5,652 bases of DNA from Ignavibacteriales bacterium (GTDB taxonomy: Bacteria > Bacteroidota > Ignavibacteria > Ignavibacteriales > Ignavibacteriaceae). The translations under genes were made by a program, and so were the position numbers. Where the stretch lies: positions 1 to 5,652 of the forward strand of contig DAIEML010000153.1 in assembly GCA_027349615.1 (NCBI GenBank), written 5' to 3'. Shown one piece after another: positions 1-5,652 of this stretch. The stretch's first letter is position 1. Every line of letters begins with the position of its first letter. Below the pieces are notes generated by a model. That model did no database searches, was not told the origin of the DNA, and worked only from the letters and a program-made list of their open reading frames with translations.

Positions 1-1
1 A

Positions 2-808
2 ATTGCGGAAAGTTTTTATTATGCTTACAACCTTCCGGTTTCAATAATTCGCCTATTTAATGTTTTTGGGCCACGTCAGTCTATCAAACCCCTGATTCCG
101 GCAGTTATAAATCATGGAATTAGAAATGAAAAAATACAAATTACTGATTTAAATTCTATGAGAGATTTTGTATATGTAAGCGATGTTATTGATGCATTTA
201 TTAAAACTGCCGAGTCGGAGAAATCAAACGGAGAAACAATTAACATTGGAATTGTAGGCAGCATTATTAGACTTAAAGCAATTGATATAATAATAAATTC
301 CGCCATGGAATTAATTTTTCAAAACCGAAATATTCACCTTCATATATTTGGTTCGGTTAGAAAAGATGAAGCGGATTCAATCGAGTATGAAAAAGAATTA
401 ATAAAATTAATCGTTGATAATAATCTCTCCGATAATATTCATTTTCGCGGATTTGAAAAATCCAAATACAAAATTTATAATGATCTTGATATTGTTATAA
501 ACTATTCAAGTGTGCCGGAATCATTTTCTTTCACAGTTTTAGAAGCAATGTCATTTGGTAAAATTGTTATTGCGTCCGACGTCGGCGGTCCTAAAGAATT
601 AATTTCAAATAATGAAAATGGATTTCTGATTCCGCCGACAAACGAAATTGCTTTGAAAAAAATGTTGGAATTTTGTATCCCGCATTTATATTCATCCGAG
701 TTTTCTGAAATAAGAAAGCGCGCTAGAAAAACAGCGGAAGAAAAATATAGCCTAAAAAGATTTTCTTCTGATTACACAATTTTTTTTGATTCTATTTTGT
801 CATCATAA
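2..808 (+). CDS. Chimeric ORF: C-terminal part of SDR epimerase/dehydratase joined in frame to GT4 glycosyltransferase C-terminal domain (5' partial)
   Basis: The frame is open from the left edge, so the true start and the SDR nucleotide-binding and YxxxK motifs lie outside. Codons from position 2 give 268 residues. Residues 1-83 match the rear of an extended SDR: AESFYYAYNLPV, then R17-x2-N20-x2-G23-P-R-Q-S, then MRDFVYVSDVIDAF and GETINIG. This resembles LegB-type NAD-dependent 4,6-dehydratases and epimerases. From about residue 83 it reads as the GT-B donor-binding half of a GT4 enzyme: GIVGSIIRLKAID, HLHIFG, an EX7E motif (E173 and E181, in PESFSFTVLEAM) and GGPKELI...NGFLIPP. The SDR lacks the roughly 80-100 residues that normally follow NIG, and the GT4 lacks its whole acceptor-binding N-terminal domain. 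Neither activity is therefore likely to be intact, although no stop or frameshift is present. An internal ATG at 158 is not a sensible start because it sits inside the SDR MRDF motif. The family calls are strong; whether the join is biological is uncertain. Confidence 0.82.
   Translation: MAESFYYAYNLPVSIIRLFNVFGPRQSIKPLIPAVINHGIRNEKIQITDLNSMRDFVYVSDVIDAFIKTAESEKSNGETINIGIVGSIIRLKAIDIIINSAMELIFQNRNIHLHIFGSVRKDEADSIEYEKELIKLIVDNNLSDNIHFRGFEKSKYKIYNDLDIVINYSSVPESFSFTVLEAMSFGKIVIASDVGGPKELISNNENGFLIPPTNEIALKKMLEFCIPHLYSSEFSEIRKRARKTAEEKYSLKRFSSDYTIFFDSILSS
242..259 (+). other. Junction between SDR and GT4 segments
   Basis: The codons here encode N-I-G-I-V-G. The sequence N-I-G is where extended SDRs carry their conserved (Y/I)NIG motif, and I-G-I-V-G is where GT4 donor domains begin (typically IG-x-VGR). 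The shared residues make the crossover point ambiguous within about 18 nt. This is what a short-homology deletion between two neighbouring genes, or an assembler join at a short overlap, would leave. The placement rests on motif alignment from memory, not on a computed alignment. Confidence 0.6.
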
Positions 809-811
809 AGG
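807..811 (+). promoter_or_regulatory. Possible ribosome-binding site for the TTG-started GT4 gene
   Basis: AAAGG overlaps the TAA stop of the preceding ORF and lies 11 nt before the TTG at 823. This spacing is a little long but supports translational coupling and the TTG start choice. Confidence 0.4.
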
Positions 812-822
812 TTAATCAATTA

Positions 823-1941
823 TTGAAGACTGCAATTGTTCACGATTGGTTTGCCGGTTATGCCGGCTCTGAGAGAGTGGTGGAATCACTCACCAATATT
901 TGGAAAGACGCTGATGTTTTTGTTCTTTTTAATTTATTAACTCCGGAAGAACAAAAGATAGTAGTGAAGAATAAAATTCCTAGCACATCGTTCCTTCAGA
1001 ATTGGAAATCTATCAGAAGAAACCATAGAAAATATTTGCCCTTGTTTCCATATGCGATTGAACAATTTGATTTGACTAAATATGATCTTGTCATTTCAAG
1101 TTCTCATGCTGTTGCCAAAGGAGCTTTAACAAATTCAAACCAACTTCACATAAATTATTGCCACACGCCGATTAGATATGCCTGGGATTTAACCCATCAA
1201 TATTTATCCGAAGCAAATCTAACTACAGGATTAAAAGGAACCGTTGCTAAAGCGATTCTCCATTACATTCGTATGTGGGATGCTTCGGCTTCAAATCGAG
1301 TTGATTACTTTGTTGCAAACTCAAATTACATCGCTAGGCGAATTAAGAAAATTTATCGCCGGGATGCTGAAGTTATTTACCCGCCTGTTGATACAAGTGA
1401 TTTTAAACTCGAAACAAATAAAGAAAATTTTTATTTAACTGCTTCGAGATTGGTCCCTTATAAAAGAATCGATTTGATTGCCGAAGCGTTTTCTCATATG
1501 CCGGATAAAAAATTAATTATAATTGGTGAAGGTCCTGAAGCTGAAAAAATTAAATCAAAGTCCGGGATGAATGTGGAATTTCTTGGATATCAGTCGCGTG
1601 AAAAATTAAGAGAATATATGCAGAAAGCAAAAGCTTTTGTGTTTGCCGCTGATGAAGATTTCGGCATCATGGTAATCGAAGCTCTGTCTTGTGGCACTCC
1701 AGTTATTGCCTTAAATAAAGGCGGAACATCGGAAACGATAATTGAAAATCAAAACGGCGTACTTTTTAATGAACAAAATCCCGCATCAATTTCTGAAGCG
1801 GTTAAAAAATTTGAAACAGTACAGGACAAATTTAATCCTACTGATTTACATGAATATGCTGAAAAGTTCGATAGAAAAGTCTTTGAGCGAAAAATTAAAA
1901 ACTTTGTTGAATCAAAGTGTGAAGAATTTTTTGACAAATGA
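823..1941 (+). CDS. Glycosyltransferase family 4 (WbaZ-like, probable mannosyl/hexosyl transferase)
   Basis: A complete 372-aa GT-B fold retaining glycosyltransferase that would transfer a sugar from a nucleotide donor to the growing undecaprenyl-linked glycan at the cytoplasmic membrane face. The N-terminus MKTAIVHDWFAGYAGSERVVE is the hallmark start of WbaZ-like GT4 proteins. CHTPIRYAWDL (about 113-123) is the conserved acceptor-side motif. ASRLVPYKRIDLIAEAF (207-223) carries R209 and K214, which usually contact the donor diphosphate. IIGEGPE is at 233-239, and the EX7E motif is E278/E286 (EDFGIMVIE). The length is normal for the family. The TTG start is chosen because it opens exactly at the conserved motif and the next in-frame ATG is far inside the gene. 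The stop codon of the preceding gene overlaps an AAAGG (807-811) that could serve as ribosome-binding site, 11 nt before TTG. Donor and acceptor sugars cannot be read from sequence; mannose is only the activity of characterised relatives. Confidence 0.9.
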   Translation: MKTAIVHDWFAGYAGSERVVESLTNIWKDADVFVLFNLLTPEEQKIVVKNKIPSTSFLQNWKSIRRNHRKYLPLFPYAIEQFDLTKYDLVISSSHAVAKGALTNSNQLHINYCHTPIRYAWDLTHQYLSEANLTTGLKGTVAKAILHYIRMWDASASNRVDYFVANSNYIARRIKKIYRRDAEVIYPPVDTSDFKLETNKENFYLTASRLVPYKRIDLIAEAFSHMPDKKLIIIGEGPEAEKIKSKSGMNVEFLGYQSREKLREYMQKAKAFVFAADEDFGIMVIEALSCGTPVIALNKGGTSETIIENQNGVLFNEQNPASISEAVKKFETVQDKFNPTDLHEYAEKFDRKVFERKIKNFVESKCEEFFDK

Positions 1942-1954
1942 TTTATAATTTGAA

Positions 1955-3358
1955 ATGATAACAAGTAAAAAGTCTACATACTATTTAAGATTATTTCTCG
2001 ACCTAATCATTTTAAACATCTCATTTATTGTTTCCGCAATACTTGCCCAGTCATTTAAAATACTTATGCAAAGAAACTATATGCTAATTTTGATGACTGG
2101 TTTGAATTTTGTCTGGTACTTTGTTTCTAATGTAATTGAATTCTACGAAGACTTTAACACTAGAAATTTTTCCTATCAGTTTATAAAGATATTTAAAAAT
2201 GTTATCGTCCAAATTCTAACAGCGGTGCTTTTTATATTCCTAGTTAAAGAAGATTTATTCACCAGAAATTTTATAATTCTTTATGCTGCGCTTTTAGCCT
2301 TGCTGGTAAGCGTTAGAACACAAGTAATTAAGCATACGATTGCACGAGTTAGAGGCAAAGAAAAAAATGTTAGAAACGTTTTGATCATCGGTGCAGGAGA
2401 GCTTGGCAGAAATTTTTTCCAGATGATCAGCAAAAGTAATGATTTTGGATTTAATCTTGTGGGATTTCTTGATGACGATAAAAATAATTTGAACCACAAG
2501 AATATAATCGGTTCGTTGAATGAAATTGATAAAATATTACCCGAGAAAAAAATTGAAGAAGTGGTTATTGCACTCCCGATGTATGCTGCCAATCAGCTTG
2601 ATGAAATAATAAAAGTATGCAACAGACACGCGGTACGAGTTCATATAATTCCGGATTATTTTAGATATCTTTCTAAAAAATTTCAGATAAATATGATGGG
2701 AAACTTCCCAATCATTACTGTTAGGAGCGAACCATTATCTGAGTTTCATTGGCGATTTGTTAAGCGCACATTTGATATTATTTTTTCTTTATCTGCTATA
2801 GTTCTGATTTTATCTTGGCTTTATCCGCTTCTTTTTATATTGAATAAAATTTATTCGCCGGGACCGGTTATGTTTATTCAGGACAGAATTGGTGCGAAAG
2901 ATAAGATTTTCAAATGTTATAAATTTCGTACTATGTATGTCGGAAATAAAAGCCTAAATAAATATCAGCCAACGACTGAAGACGATCCTAGAATAACGAG
3001 AATTGGAAAGTTCTTAAGAAAATCTAACATTGATGAACTTCCTCAGTTTATTAATGTTCTTAAAGGCGAAATGTCAATTGTTGGCCCAAGGCCGCATCCA
3101 ATTGCGTTTAATGAAATTTATAAAGAGATGGTTGACGAAATAAAAATAAGAAGTTGGGTAAGGCCCGGAATAACCGGCTGGGCACAAATTCATGGTTACC
3201 GCGGAGACGTTTCGGATTATGAAGAAAATAAAAAACGAACTATCAAAAGAATTGAATATGACTTGTGGTATATTGAAAATTGGTCTAGCTGGCTTGATGT
3301 TCAAATTATTTTAACCACGGTTTGGCAAATGGTTAAAGGTGATACAAAAGGGATTTAG
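1955..3358 (+). CDS. Exopolysaccharide polyprenyl glycosylphosphotransferase (WcaJ/WbaP-type initiating sugar-phosphate transferase)
   Basis: A complete 467-aa integral membrane enzyme that transfers a hexose-1-phosphate (glucose-1-P in WcaJ, galactose-1-P in WbaP) from a UDP-sugar to undecaprenyl phosphate. This is the first committed step of surface polysaccharide synthesis. Four hydrophobic segments lie at about 12-31, 43-60, 82-98 and 103-120. A Rossmann-like cytosolic domain follows (NVLIIGAGELG, GxGxxG at 146-151; GFLDDD about 170-175). A fifth hydrophobic segment is at about 275-297 after KRTFDI. The catalytic domain has SPGPVMFIQDRIG (301-313), KFRTM (323-327), DDPRITRIGKFLRKSNIDELPQ (with the D360-E361 region), SIVGPRP (374-380) and PGITGWAQI (404-411). 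The ATG is forced: an in-frame TAA sits at 1946-1948, two codons upstream. No Shine-Dalgarno site is seen, and the gene starts 13 nt after the GT4 stop, so it is probably cotranscribed. The family is certain; glucose versus galactose specificity is not readable. Confidence 0.95.
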   Translation: MITSKKSTYYLRLFLDLIILNISFIVSAILAQSFKILMQRNYMLILMTGLNFVWYFVSNVIEFYEDFNTRNFSYQFIKIFKNVIVQILTAVLFIFLVKEDLFTRNFIILYAALLALLVSVRTQVIKHTIARVRGKEKNVRNVLIIGAGELGRNFFQMISKSNDFGFNLVGFLDDDKNNLNHKNIIGSLNEIDKILPEKKIEEVVIALPMYAANQLDEIIKVCNRHAVRVHIIPDYFRYLSKKFQINMMGNFPIITVRSEPLSEFHWRFVKRTFDIIFSLSAIVLILSWLYPLLFILNKIYSPGPVMFIQDRIGAKDKIFKCYKFRTMYVGNKSLNKYQPTTEDDPRITRIGKFLRKSNIDELPQFINVLKGEMSIVGPRPHPIAFNEIYKEMVDEIKIRSWVRPGITGWAQIHGYRGDVSDYEENKKRTIKRIEYDLWYIENWSSWLDVQIILTTVWQMVKGDTKGI

Positions 3359-3388
3359 CTTTACCTAATTTTCTTAATTAGTATACGC

Positions 3389-3417
3389 TTGACATTATTA
3401 CTTTGTCCAACTAATTT
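3389..3417 (+). promoter_or_regulatory. Candidate sigma70-type promoter for the lipoprotein gene
   Basis: A perfect TTGACA (3389-3394) is followed after a 17-nt spacer by TAATTT (3412-3417), which keeps the three most conserved -10 positions. Initiation near 3424 would give a leader of about 34 nt. The site lies in the only gap between the polysaccharide genes and the lipoprotein gene. If the host is a Bacteroidota relative its main sigma factor may prefer other boxes, so confidence is limited. Confidence 0.45.
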
Positions 3418-3457
3418 ACTTTAAGATTTGTTGTAAAATAATTAACGAGCTATAAAA

Positions 3458-4894
3458 ATGTATATTAATACAAATGCTAAGCAACTTGTGAGAATGACGC
3501 TTGTTATATTTTCTATTTTCATTATCAACGGCTGTAAATCTAACATGGAGATTACAAGCCCGAATACAACAACCGGGGGACAGACCGCAAAGAATAGTAT
3601 TATCAGCGGACAAGTTATAAATAGTACTACCGGAATTCCACTAGACAGTGCTTTGGTTTATATTGTCGGCCAATCATCAGGCCAGCAAATTTATGAAACT
3701 GCTTTAACTGATATTCAAGGCAAATACTCTATAACAGTTTCACTAGCCGCTAATACTAACTTAACTATCTACGTTTCAAAATCCGGATTTGTTCAGGATA
3801 CAACCACAGTTTCTGTAACATATGGTTTAGATTATTCAGTTTCACTAATTAGTTTGGTTGCATCCGGCAGTACGCAAAAACCATCTGGTAATCCTGTAAG
3901 TATTTATTTAATTTCGCAATCTACTCAAAGCATTGGAGTTCAGGGAAGCGGTTCAGTTGAAACTGCAACTCTAACTTTCGTCGCTGTTGATTCTTCCGGA
4001 ACGCCGATAGATTTGAATCATTCGGTTGTTGTAAACTTTTCTTTGGGCGCTAATCCCGGTGGAACAGTAACACCAAGCCCGGCATCTGTGCAAACTAACG
4101 ATCAAGGTCAGGCTTCTGTAAATATTTCGAGCGGTACAAAAGCCGGAGTTGTTCAGGTTTATGCTTCAATAAATTTGGGATCTAAAATAATTTACTCTCA
4201 ACCAGTTGCACTTGCAATATACGGCGGTCTGCCGGATCAAGCTCATTTCAGCATTGTACCTTCGATGTATAATTTCCCTGGTTATGATATTTTTAATTTA
4301 ACAAATCCAATCACCGTTCTAGTTGGTGATAAATACAGCAATCCAGTTAGACCTGGAACAGTAATTTATTTTCAAACTACTTCCGGTATTATTGATGGCT
4401 CTGCAATAACAGATGCTAATGGAGTTGGTTCTGTAAATTTAAGATCAGGAAATCCGATTGCAAACAATACTTCGTATGGGACAGGTTTTGGAGTGGTTAC
4501 AGCTTACACAGCAGATGAAAACAAAAATATGATTTATGATTCAGTAAAAATTCTTTTCTCCGGTATTGCGCAAAACCCGGTTGTTTCACCAACTACATTT
4601 GATATTCCGAACGGAGGATTTCAAAACTTTAATTATACTGTAAGCGATGAAAATGGAAATCCTTTGGCTAAAGGCACTACAATTAGTGTAAGTGTAAGCG
4701 GGTCTAATGTTGCCGCCCAAGGAGATGTTGCTGTAACTTTGCCGGATACACAAAGTAAAACTTGGACTCAATTCAGCTTCCAGGTTTATGATACAGCCGA
4801 TACTGTTAATGTTGCCGGCCCTGTCTCTGTTATAATTTCTACAAATGGACCGAATGGAAACTCTTCAACTACTATTTATGGAACCAGTCATTAA
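3458..4894 (+). CDS. Lipoprotein with carboxypeptidase-regulatory-like and tandem Ig-like (Big) domains
   Basis: A 478-aa exported protein. The N-terminus has basic residues (K8, R12), a hydrophobic core (TLVIFSIFI) and a lipobox ending I-N-G-C26, so a lipid-anchored form cut by signal peptidase II is expected. Residues about 48-133 form a carboxypeptidase-regulatory-like domain (ISGQVINSTTGIPLDSALVYI, TDIQGKYSITV). Two Big_1/invasin-type Ig domains follow, at about 146-255 (TNDQGQASVNISSG) and 262-369 (TDANGVGSVNLRSG). A third Ig-like unit at about 374-476 lacks that signature but repeats the opening pattern (VSDENGNPLAKGTTISV). No catalytic motif is visible, so a structural, adhesive or substrate-binding role at the cell surface is inferred only. 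The ATG at 3458 is preferred over 3494 because it supplies the charged signal-peptide n-region. No Shine-Dalgarno site is evident. It follows the polysaccharide genes but has its own candidate promoter and terminator, so functional coupling is unproven. Confidence 0.88.
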   Translation: MYINTNAKQLVRMTLVIFSIFIINGCKSNMEITSPNTTTGGQTAKNSIISGQVINSTTGIPLDSALVYIVGQSSGQQIYETALTDIQGKYSITVSLAANTNLTIYVSKSGFVQDTTTVSVTYGLDYSVSLISLVASGSTQKPSGNPVSIYLISQSTQSIGVQGSGSVETATLTFVAVDSSGTPIDLNHSVVVNFSLGANPGGTVTPSPASVQTNDQGQASVNISSGTKAGVVQVYASINLGSKIIYSQPVALAIYGGLPDQAHFSIVPSMYNFPGYDIFNLTNPITVLVGDKYSNPVRPGTVIYFQTTSGIIDGSAITDANGVGSVNLRSGNPIANNTSYGTGFGVVTAYTADENKNMIYDSVKILFSGIAQNPVVSPTTFDIPNGGFQNFNYTVSDENGNPLAKGTTISVSVSGSNVAAQGDVAVTLPDTQSKTWTQFSFQVYDTADTVNVAGPVSVIISTNGPNGNSSTTIYGTSH

Positions 4895-4906
4895 TATCTT
4901 TTAATA

Positions 4907-4950
4907 AAGAAGCTCTAAATTTTCTGATGATTTAGAGCTTCTTATTTTTA
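4907..4950 (+). terminator. Rho-independent terminator of the lipoprotein gene
   Basis: A perfect 14-bp stem (4907-4920 with 4930-4943, core AAGCTCTAAAT/ATTTAGAGCTT) with a 9-nt loop is followed directly by ATTTTTA. It begins 12 nt after the lipoprotein stop codon. It separates that gene from the downstream VOC gene. Confidence 0.9.
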
Positions 4951-5004
4951 ATCCAAACTATATTCAACTAAGCGAATGAGAATTTAAGTTTTATATTTTG
5001 CAGG

Positions 5005-5025
5005 ATATTTATATTTTAATCAAAA
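5005..5025 (+). repeat. Copy 1 of an imperfect 21-nt direct repeat
   Basis: It matches 5522-5542 at 20 of 21 positions (A versus T at the ninth base) and ends in TTTTAATCAAAA. The two copies flank the VOC gene. Because the sequence is almost all A/T, a chance match is quite possible. Confidence 0.4.
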
Positions 5026-5042
5026 GAAAAAATATTTATAAT
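5014..5042 (+). promoter_or_regulatory. Possible promoter of the VOC gene
   Basis: A perfect TATAAT at 5037-5042 has a weak -35 match, TTTTAA (5014-5019), 17 nt upstream. Initiation near 5049 would leave a leader of about 23 nt. The surroundings are almost pure A/T, so a chance match is easy. The -35 part overlaps a 21-nt repeat copy (5005-5025). Confidence 0.3.
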
Positions 5043-5071
5043 TATCAGAAAATAATTTTCGGGAAAATAAA

Positions 5072-5422
5072 ATGGCATCAGACTTATTAGCACACGCAGA
5101 AATTCCTTCAACCAATTTAGATAAAAGCAAAGAATTTTATGCTAAATTGTTTGGCTGGGAATTTAAACCATTCGGCAACGGATATCTTCTCTTTAATACT
5201 CACAAAGGATTTACTGTCGGTTTAAGAAAAGTTGATAAAGTAGCAAAAGGCGACGCAACAATTTTTCATGTAAGAGTAAATGCAGTTGAAGAATATATAA
5301 ATAAAGCAAAAGAAAACGGCGGGAAAAAATTTAGAGAAAAAACAATTATTCCGGCAATGGGCGCTTATGCTTTAATTAGAGATCCTGATGGAAATGTAAT
5401 CGGTTTGTTTCAAGGAAATTAA
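5072..5422 (+). CDS. VOC family protein (glyoxalase/bleomycin-resistance fold, COG3324-like)
   Basis: A complete 116-aa cytosolic protein, which is normal for a single vicinal-oxygen-chelate domain made of two beta-alpha-beta-beta-beta units. The first unit reads LAHAEIPSTNLDKSKEFYAKLFGWEF, the canonical opening of the group. The second contains FHVRVNAVEEYINKAKENGGK, then AYALIRDPDGNVIGLFQ. Candidate metal or active-site positions by family analogy are H8, H66 and the terminal position Q114, where many glyoxalases carry Glu. Enzymes of this superfamily are metal-dependent lyases, isomerases or dioxygenases, and some members only bind ligand. The substrate here is unknown. A weak GGGA (5061-5064) precedes the ATG by 7 nt. 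It follows a strong terminator and is followed by noncoding DNA, so it appears monocistronic and unrelated to the polysaccharide genes. Confidence 0.9.
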   Translation: MASDLLAHAEIPSTNLDKSKEFYAKLFGWEFKPFGNGYLLFNTHKGFTVGLRKVDKVAKGDATIFHVRVNAVEEYINKAKENGGKKFREKTIIPAMGAYALIRDPDGNVIGLFQGN

Positions 5423-5486
5423 TTTTTTTAAGTAAAATTTTACAGATGTAGCCAATTAAAATACTCCGCGTGATGAACGGCTGCAT

Positions 5487-5583
5487 TTGCTTATGAACGA
5501 AGAATAATAAGGTTTTCTAAAATATTTATTTTTTAATCAAAACTTAAAAAAATTTTTAGCTTATTATTCTTCATCATGAGCAA
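5487..5583. repeat. Long inverted-repeat (hairpin-forming) element, about 97 nt
   Basis: The left arm (5487-5511) and right arm (5560-5583) are reverse complements. A perfect 13-bp inner part (GAAGAATAATAAG with CTTATTATTCTTC) is followed outward by a one-base offset and then TTGCTTATGA against TTGCTCATGA. The 48-nt interior folds further: CTAAAA (5517-5522) with TTTTAG (5554-5559), and TTTTTTAA (5529-5536) with TTAAAAAA (5544-5551) around a 7-nt loop. The outer arms carry G/C bases and lie where no gene is seen, so this is more than random A/T pairing. It could be a small non-autonomous mobile element, a palindromic intergenic repeat or a structured RNA. It is not a classic terminator because no T-run directly follows the outer stem. 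Confidence 0.65.
5522..5542 (+). repeat. Copy 2 of the imperfect 21-nt direct repeat
   Basis: It matches 5005-5025 at 20 of 21 positions. This copy sits inside the loop of the inverted-repeat element, so its sequence also contributes to the inner hairpin. Confidence 0.4.
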
Positions 5584-5652
5584 TAATAAATAAACCAATC
5601 ATCTTGCTTTCAACATATCAAATCATTTTTCAAGGCCTCCTGTCATTAAACG

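Larger units (their letters stand above)
5423..5652. other. Terminal noncoding stretch
   Basis: No gene is supportable here on either strand. After the VOC stop there is a T-run without a stem, a perfect 12-bp palindrome (GTAAAATTTTAC, 5432-5443) and two ATGAACG copies (5473-5479, 5493-5499). The large inverted-repeat element follows, then about 70 nt of featureless AT-rich sequence. The last bases on the - strand read RLMTGGLEK and then a stop; this could be a gene end entering from the right edge but is too short to judge. Confidence 0.5.

Noticed and set aside
1244..1438. Short + strand open frame within the GT4 gene
   Set aside because: It overlaps conserved GT4 coding sequence in another frame and shows no motif or ribosome-binding site.
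2281..2592. Antisense open frame of about 100 codons within the phosphotransferase gene
   Set aside because: It lies wholly inside a clearly recognised coding gene on the + strand, has no recognisable motif, and reads as low-complexity Ser/Ile/Leu sequence typical of antisense frames.
3365..3381. CTAATT-TTCTT-AATTAG inverted repeat after the phosphotransferase gene, as a terminator
   Set aside because: The stem is only 6 bp and nearly all A/T, with no T-run after it. It is too weak to call.
5432..5443. Perfect 12-bp palindrome GTAAAATTTTAC as an operator
   Set aside because: It lies downstream of the VOC stop with no gene start near it, and such A/T palindromes are common by chance at this composition.
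5535..5579. Tiny - strand ORF (MMKNNKLKIFLSFD) across the inverted-repeat element
   Set aside because: It has fourteen codons in A/T-rich sequence that is better explained by the palindrome, and no ribosome-binding site was seen.
5628..5652. End of a - strand gene (RLMTGGLEK then stop), or an AGGAGG ribosome-binding site on the - strand at 5635-5640
   Set aside because: Only nine codons are visible for the former. The AGGAGG is followed by an ATG with a stop after two codons and a TTG frame that stops after seven codons, so neither reading is supported.
5580..5652. Stop-free + strand frame running off the right edge
   Set aside because: It is only 24 codons with a TTG as the sole start and no motif or ribosome-binding site, so it is indistinguishable from chance.
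1..5652. CRISPR array, tRNA or rRNA genes, insertion-sequence transposase
   Set aside because: No regularly spaced repeats, no cloverleaf-like GGTTCRA region with paired arms, no conserved rRNA blocks and no transposase motifs were seen on either strand by reading.

Overview
This is an AT-rich bacterial window. All five protein-coding genes lie on the + strand. The first three (to position 3358) form the tail of a cell-surface polysaccharide (O-antigen, capsule or exopolysaccharide) cluster. The taxon cannot be proved from sequence alone. AT-rich composition, weak or absent Shine-Dalgarno sites, a TTG start, and a lipoprotein carrying a carboxypeptidase-regulatory-like domain plus Ig-like repeats would fit the Bacteroidota/Ignavibacteriota (FCB) group. 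That assignment is inference.

Positions 1-808 hold one open frame that enters from the left edge. It reads first as the C-terminal part of an extended SDR sugar-nucleotide epimerase/dehydratase (LegB-like features). It then switches, without frameshift or stop, at about 242-259 into the nucleotide-sugar-binding half of a GT4 glycosyltransferase. Both halves are truncated at the join. This is either a deletion fusion or an assembly chimera. Next come a complete GT4 WbaZ-like glycosyltransferase (823-1941, TTG start) and a complete WcaJ/WbaP-type initiating sugar-phosphate transferase (1955-3358). Gaps of 14 and 13 nt indicate one transcription unit. The phosphotransferase would put the first sugar-1-phosphate on undecaprenyl phosphate, the glycosyltransferase would extend it, and the SDR would have supplied a modified sugar nucleotide.

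After a 99-nt gap with a sigma70-like promoter comes a 478-aa lipoprotein gene (3458-4894). It has a type II signal peptide, one carboxypeptidase-regulatory-like domain and three Ig/Big-like domains. It ends at a textbook intrinsic terminator with a perfect 14-bp stem (4907-4950). A monocistronic small VOC (glyoxalase/bleomycin-resistance fold) gene follows (5072-5422) with a possible promoter just upstream. These last two genes have no obvious link to polysaccharide synthesis.

The last 230 nt hold no supportable gene. They do contain an element of about 97 nt (5487-5583) with long, nearly perfect inverted arms and further nested pairing, so it could fold into one long hairpin. Its loop contains a near copy of a 21-nt AT-rich sequence that also lies upstream of the VOC gene. 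The SDR-GT4 join and this palindromic element are the two items most worth checking. No convincing new multi-gene system is visible.
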